Assembly: GCA_902597555.1 (NCBI GenBank)
Contig: CACJYE010000006.1
Span: forward strand, 1-35,896
Reading direction: 5' to 3'
Source of the DNA: an uncultured Pelagibacteraceae bacterium
Lineage (GTDB): Bacteria; Pseudomonadota; Alphaproteobacteria; Pelagibacterales; Pelagibacteraceae
Length of the DNA: 35,896 bases
Shown here piece after piece: positions 31,767-35,896 of the stretch. The position numbers were made by a program, and so were the translations under genes. The notes below the pieces were generated by a model. That model did not search any database. It had not been told where the DNA came from and was given only the letters and a program-made list of their open reading frames with translations. Each line of letters opens with the position of its first letter. The first letter of the stretch is position 1.

Positions 31767-31771
31767 ACTTA

Positions 31772-31843
31772 ATGAAATATATTATATTAGGTGCTGCTGC
31801 TGCTTGGGCTTTGTATATGGCTGATAAATATTTATTCTTTTAA
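31772..31843 (+). CDS. Candidate 23-aa single-TM microprotein (MKYIILGAAAAWALYMADKYLFF)
   Basis: ATG to TAA ORF not in the supplied track; hydrophobic span; stop overlaps the MFS start (TAATG); ATG 5 nt after the livM2 stop. Confidence 0.5.
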   Translation: MKYIILGAAAAWALYMADKYLFF

Positions 31844-33013
31844 TGAATAAAAATCTTTCGTTACTTATATTAAGCCAGATTTTTGCTTTTACAGCTGCCC
31901 CAGTCACCGTTTTTTTAAGTGGTATAATTGGTTCAAAATTTAGTCCAATAAATACTTTAGCAACTCTTCCAATGGCTTTGTCAGTAGTCGGAATTGCGTT
32001 ATTTGCTTTTTTTGCTGCAAAGTTAATGAGTATAATTGGACGGAAATTGGGTTTCATTTACGCATCAGTAGGTACATGTTTTGCATCTCTTTTAACTGCA
32101 TACTCTATAATTATAGAAAGTTTTGTCTTATATAATTTAGGATGCTTTTTAATTGGTGGAGGAATAGCTTTTAGCCATCAATATCGTTTTGCAGCAGTCG
32201 AGGTTGTGGATAAGGATTATGCACCAAAAGCAATTTCTATCATTTTGTTAGCAGGAATAGGCTCGGCCTTTATTGGTCCAAACATTGCAAACATTTCGAA
32301 AGAATTAATTTCAGATCATATGTATGCAGGTTCTTATCTTGCACTTGCCATTTTATCTATCTCATCAACAATATTTTTAATTTTTTATCAGGAACCAAAA
32401 ACGATATCTAGTAATCAATATAAAACAGGAAGAAGTTTTTTTTGAGCTTATCTCACAACCTAGATTTCTACAGGCACTGATAGCTTCAGCTTTTGCTTAT
32501 GCAGTAATGACTTTTTTAATGACAGCAACTCCCATAAGTATGCATTTGATGGAGAAAATAAGTTTATCCAAGACTGGATTTGTTATTCAGCTTCATATAG
32601 CAGCCATGTTTTTACCTTCATTAATTACTGGAAATTTAATTAAAAGGTTTGGTCATAGTAAAATTATGCATATGGGAGTTTTATTATTTTTAATCACAAT
32701 AATTACTAGTTTGTTTGAACAAAATTTTATTAATTATATGATTGCTCTTATTTTTTTAGGGCTAGGATGGAATTTTTTATTTATATCAGGAACAAGTTTA
32801 CTTGTTTTGTGTTATAGAGAAGAGGAGAAATTTAGAGCTCAAGGATATAATGATTTAATTGTTTATTCTATACAAGCAGCAGCGAGTTTGTCTGCTGGGG
32901 TGTTTCTAAGCTTAACTAGCTGGAAAACTATGAATTTAATTTGTTTGATTTTTCTAATTATCATAGCTCTATCTACCATAAGAGCTGACTTAAAAAAAAA
33001 CCCCAGTAATTAA
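31843..33013 (+). pseudogene. MFS transporter split by a 1-nt frameshift at a T8 tract into 31843-32445 and 32507-33013
   Basis: N half about 6 TM (MNKNLSLLILSQIFAFTAAPVTVFL...), C half about 6 TM. Removing one T from 32436-32443 gives ...KTGRSFFELISQPRFLQALIASAFAYAVMTFLM... continuous with ORF 2. Pseudogene status not established. Confidence 0.85.
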
Positions 33014-33029
33014 ATTACTGGGGTTTTTT
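32993..33029. terminator. Bidirectional intrinsic terminator between convergent MFS (+) and binding-protein (-) genes
   Basis: AAAAAAAA-CCCCAGTAAT-TAA-ATTACTGGGG-TTTTTT, A-tract on one side and T-tract on the other. Confidence 0.92.
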
Positions 33030-33045
33030 GAATTAAGATAAAAAA

Positions 33046-34236
33046 TTATCTTTGTTTTTTAGTTTTGAATTTTCCACCTTTAATTTCTTGTTCTAAGAAA
33101 GAACCTTCAGCTTCACCAACACTAGTAAAAGTTACTCCAGTAGCACCTTCGTAATTAATCTTTTTACCTTTTGCTAGTAAGTCTAAACCTTTCTTAAGTT
33201 CACCTGGATAAATTTTAGTTCCAGGAGCATTAGCAACATCCATTACATTTTTTGCAATTGATGCTCTGTCAGCAGAATTGCCTGCTTGCATTGCAAGAAC
33301 GATTAAAGCAGCTGCATCGTAAGATTCACCTGTGTAAGGACCAGAAGCCTCAACACCTCCAGCTTTTGCAACTTCAGCAAATATACCTGCACCTTTACCA
33401 GTAGAACCTGGTAATGATCCAAATGATTTACTTAAATCTTTTCCGAATGCATCAACTAAAGATTGACCAATCATACCATCTGATAAAATAAATCTATCAA
33501 AGGCACCAGAGTCTAAAGAAGCTTGAATAATTCCTTTTCCTCCTTGGTCAAGATAACCAATAACTGCTACAGCATCACCACCAGCAGAAGCAAGAGTTGC
33601 TACTTCAGATGAGTAATCTGCTTTTCCATCTTCGTGAGCAGTTACAGTTGTAACTTTAATACCATGAGCTTCAACTGCTGCTTTGTAAACATCAGCTAAA
33701 CCTTTACCATAGTCATTGTTAGTATAAGTGATTGCAACACTTTTTACTTTTCTGTCTTTAGTTATATCAGCTAAAATTTGACCACCTCTAGCATCTGATG
33801 GAGCAGTTCTAAAGAAATACCCTTTGTCATCTAGAGTTGTTAAACCTGGAGAAGTAGCTGAAGGTGAAATCATTACTACACCATTTGGTACAGCAACGTT
33901 AGTTGCGATAGCACCAGTTACACCTGAACAGTCTGCTCCCATAATCGCAGCTACACCACCTGAAATTAAGCCTTCAGCTGCAGCTGTTGCCGCTGCTGAG
34001 TCAACACAAGTTGAGTCTGCTCTTACTGGCTCAATTTTTTTTCCACCTAATAGTGAACCTGAGTCAGAAGCTTCTTTAAATGCAAGCTCTGCAGATGCAG
34101 CCATAGCTGGAGTTAGAGATTCAATAGGACCAGTGAATCCTAAGATGATCCCCATTTTAATCGAATGTCCGTCTGCCATTACATTTGAACCAAAACTTGA
34201 TACAAACATAAATACAGCGATAAATAGTTTTCTCAT
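33046..34236 (-). CDS. Branched-chain amino acid/amide-type ABC transporter substrate-binding protein (Liv-type, system 2)
   Basis: MRKLFIAVFMFVSSFGSNVMADGHSIKMGIILGFTGPIESLTPAMAASAELAFKEA; signal peptide. Start at 34236 chosen for the RBS GAGGAAG (track start 34260). Confidence 0.92.
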   Translation of the reverse strand: MRKLFIAVFMFVSSFGSNVMADGHSIKMGIILGFTGPIESLTPAMAASAELAFKEASDSGSLLGGKKIEPVRADSTCVDSAAATAAAEGLISGGVAAIMGADCSGVTGAIATNVAVPNGVVMISPSATSPGLTTLDDKGYFFRTAPSDARGGQILADITKDRKVKSVAITYTNNDYGKGLADVYKAAVEAHGIKVTTVTAHEDGKADYSSEVATLASAGGDAVAVIGYLDQGGKGIIQASLDSGAFDRFILSDGMIGQSLVDAFGKDLSKSFGSLPGSTGKGAGIFAEVAKAGGVEASGPYTGESYDAAALIVLAMQAGNSADRASIAKNVMDVANAPGTKIYPGELKKGLDLLAKGKKINYEGATGVTFTSVGEAEGSFLEQEIKGGKFKTKKQR

Positions 34237-34343
34237 TATCTTCCTCTTTATTGTTAACAATTTATAAAAGCCAATTTAAGTATGAATACAATCAATATTC
34301 AATGACAAAATTATCCTATTTTAGATAGTTTAATTGATACGGA

Positions 34344-35825
34344 TTATCTTATTGAGAAAGGGTCTAGAGAAGGTTCGTCAGATGTATAGAACCAAGTTGT
34401 TTTTACCCTTGTGTAGTCTTTAATTGAATCAATTCCAGCCTCTTTTCCATATCCACTATCCTTGATACCCCCAAATGGAGCTGAAGGTGAAATTAATCTA
34501 TAAGTATTTACAAATGTTATTCCAGCTCGGATAGCATTAGATACCCTCATGCCTCTTGCAAGATCACTAGTATAAACACCTGAAGAAAGACCATATTGGT
34601 TATCGTTCATTAATTCTATTACCTCTTTTTCAGTGTCAAATTTCATCACCGATAAAACAGGTCCGAAAAGTTCATTTTCAGCAGCTGGTAAATTATGATT
34701 TTCACACTCAATAATTGTTGGTGGGAAATAATAACCTTCATTTGAAAAAGGATGTCTTTTACCACCACATTTAATTTTTCCACCTTGTTCAACAGTTAAT
34801 TTAATATTTTTTTCTATTACTTCTAATTGTTTAAAGTTACTCAAGGGACCCATTTCAGTATCAGAATCCATCGGAGCACCTATTTTAATTTTTTCCGCTC
34901 TTGATTCTAATTTATCTAAAAATTCATTATAAATTCCTTTTTGCAAGTACAACCTTGAACCTGCTATACAGCTTTGACCACTTGCTCCAAATATTCCAGC
35001 AGTTATTCCATTAATTGCATTTTCTTGTTTAGCATCATCAAAAACAGCTACAGGACTTTTTCCACCTAACTCTAAACTTACCTCGGATAAATTTTCTGCA
35101 GAGTTTCTAATTATATGTCTTGCAGTTTCAGGACCTCCTGTAAAAGCTACTTTCTCAACTAAGTTGTGAGTAGTTAAAGCTTTACCGCACGGATCTCCAA
35201 AACCAGAAACTATATTCACCACACCTTTTGGTATTCCAGTTTCTTCAACTAACTTCGCAAACTCAAACATAGTTGCTGGCGCTAATTCTGAACATTTAAT
35301 TACAACCGTATTACCCATAGCTAAAGCAGGAGCAACTTTTGTTGCAGTTAAAAACATTTGAGAATTCCAGGGAATGATGGCTGCAATAACACCTATTGGA
35401 ATTCTTGTTGTGATCGCTTGAATATTTGGTTTGTCTATTGGAAGAACTGTGCCTTCAACTTTATCAGCTAAACCTGCATAGTAATCATAATATTCTGCAA
35501 TGTATTTTGCTTGTTGATAAGTTTCTCTGTACAGTTTTCCTGTATCAATTGTTTCAATTTTTCCTAATAATTCTGAATTTTCTCTTAGTTTACTTCCAAT
35601 GGCTCTTAAATATTTTGCTCTATCTCTTGCAAGCATCTTTGGCCATTCACCTTCAAAAGCTTTTTGTGCAGCTTTTATAGCTCTATCCACATCACTTGCG
35701 CTAGCTTCAGGTACTACAGCCCAAGGTTTATTATTTTCTGGATTTAAAGTTTCAAAAGTTTTTTTTGTATCAGAGTCTACCCACTGACCACCTATAAACA
35801 TTTGATATTTTTTTAATTCAGGCAT
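34344..35825 (-). CDS. NAD(P)-dependent aldehyde dehydrogenase
   Basis: PWNSQMFLTATKVAPALAMGNTVVIK, SLELGGKSPVAVFDDA, ASGQSCIAGSRLYLQ, PFGGIKDSGYGKEAG; 493 aa. Substrate not determinable by eye. Confidence 0.93.
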   Translation of the reverse strand: MPELKKYQMFIGGQWVDSDTKKTFETLNPENNKPWAVVPEASASDVDRAIKAAQKAFEGEWPKMLARDRAKYLRAIGSKLRENSELLGKIETIDTGKLYRETYQQAKYIAEYYDYYAGLADKVEGTVLPIDKPNIQAITTRIPIGVIAAIIPWNSQMFLTATKVAPALAMGNTVVIKCSELAPATMFEFAKLVEETGIPKGVVNIVSGFGDPCGKALTTHNLVEKVAFTGGPETARHIIRNSAENLSEVSLELGGKSPVAVFDDAKQENAINGITAGIFGASGQSCIAGSRLYLQKGIYNEFLDKLESRAEKIKIGAPMDSDTEMGPLSNFKQLEVIEKNIKLTVEQGGKIKCGGKRHPFSNEGYYFPPTIIECENHNLPAAENELFGPVLSVMKFDTEKEVIELMNDNQYGLSSGVYTSDLARGMRVSNAIRAGITFVNTYRLISPSAPFGGIKDSGYGKEAGIDSIKDYTRVKTTWFYTSDEPSLDPFSIR

Positions 35826-35895
35826 TATTTATATGTTTCATTATTGCATTATTTACTTCGTCTGCATATTCAATAGTGCATAGATGTTTTCCATT
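35818..35895 (-). CDS. C-terminal fragment of an alpha/beta-hydrolase-like protein (truncated by window edge)
   Basis: Minus strand reads NGKHLCTIEYADEVNNAIMKHINNA*; H-x-x-x-x-E pattern typical of the catalytic-His C-terminus; stop overlaps the ALDH start region. Confidence 0.5.
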   Translation of the reverse strand, partial: NGKHLCTIEYADEVNNAIMKHINNA

Positions 35896-35896
35896 T

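Noticed and set aside
31782-32057. 91-aa minus-strand ORF over the MFS N-terminus
   Set aside because: Antisense to membrane-protein coding; no RBS or family pattern.
33824-34267. 147-aa + strand ORF opposite the Liv-type binding protein
   Set aside because: Fully antisense to a well-supported gene; low-complexity Ala/Pro/Glu/Ser composition is a shadow of the opposite frame.

Overview
This AT-rich window has very tight gene packing. The gene content and protein style look like SAR11/Pelagibacterales, but that is an inference and no search was run. In order it contains: (1) ilvB 3' end, ilvN/H and ilvC; (2) a family-5 (dipeptide/opine-type) ABC importer with a fused two-domain ATPase; (3) leuA running directly into mreB-mreC-mreD-mrdA-rodA; (4) a tight run of a DadA-like FAD oxidoreductase, an EamA transporter, a D-2-hydroxyacid dehydrogenase, an HDAC-family deacetylase and msrB; (5) convergent grxC and a TIGR03643/DUF2805 gene; (6) lysE behind a terminator-like hairpin; (7) a LivKHMGF-type importer with a 60-aa ORF between the permeases, then azlCD, a CsiD/GlaH-like glutarate 2-hydroxylase and a ProC-like gene; (8) a second LivGFHM set, a 23-aa membrane microprotein ORF and an MFS gene, with a Liv-type binding protein and an aldehyde dehydrogenase on the opposite strand. 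The 3' end of an alpha/beta-hydrolase-like gene enters at the right edge. No CRISPR, tRNA, rRNA, transposase or phage gene was recognised. Most worth a second look: two T-tract frameshifts that split livH2 and the MFS gene, the hairpin that fuses to the lysE start codon, the two uncatalogued small ORFs, the leuA-mreB coupling, and the CsiD/AzlCD/Liv/LysE/ALDH neighbourhood, which suggests lysine/glutarate metabolism.
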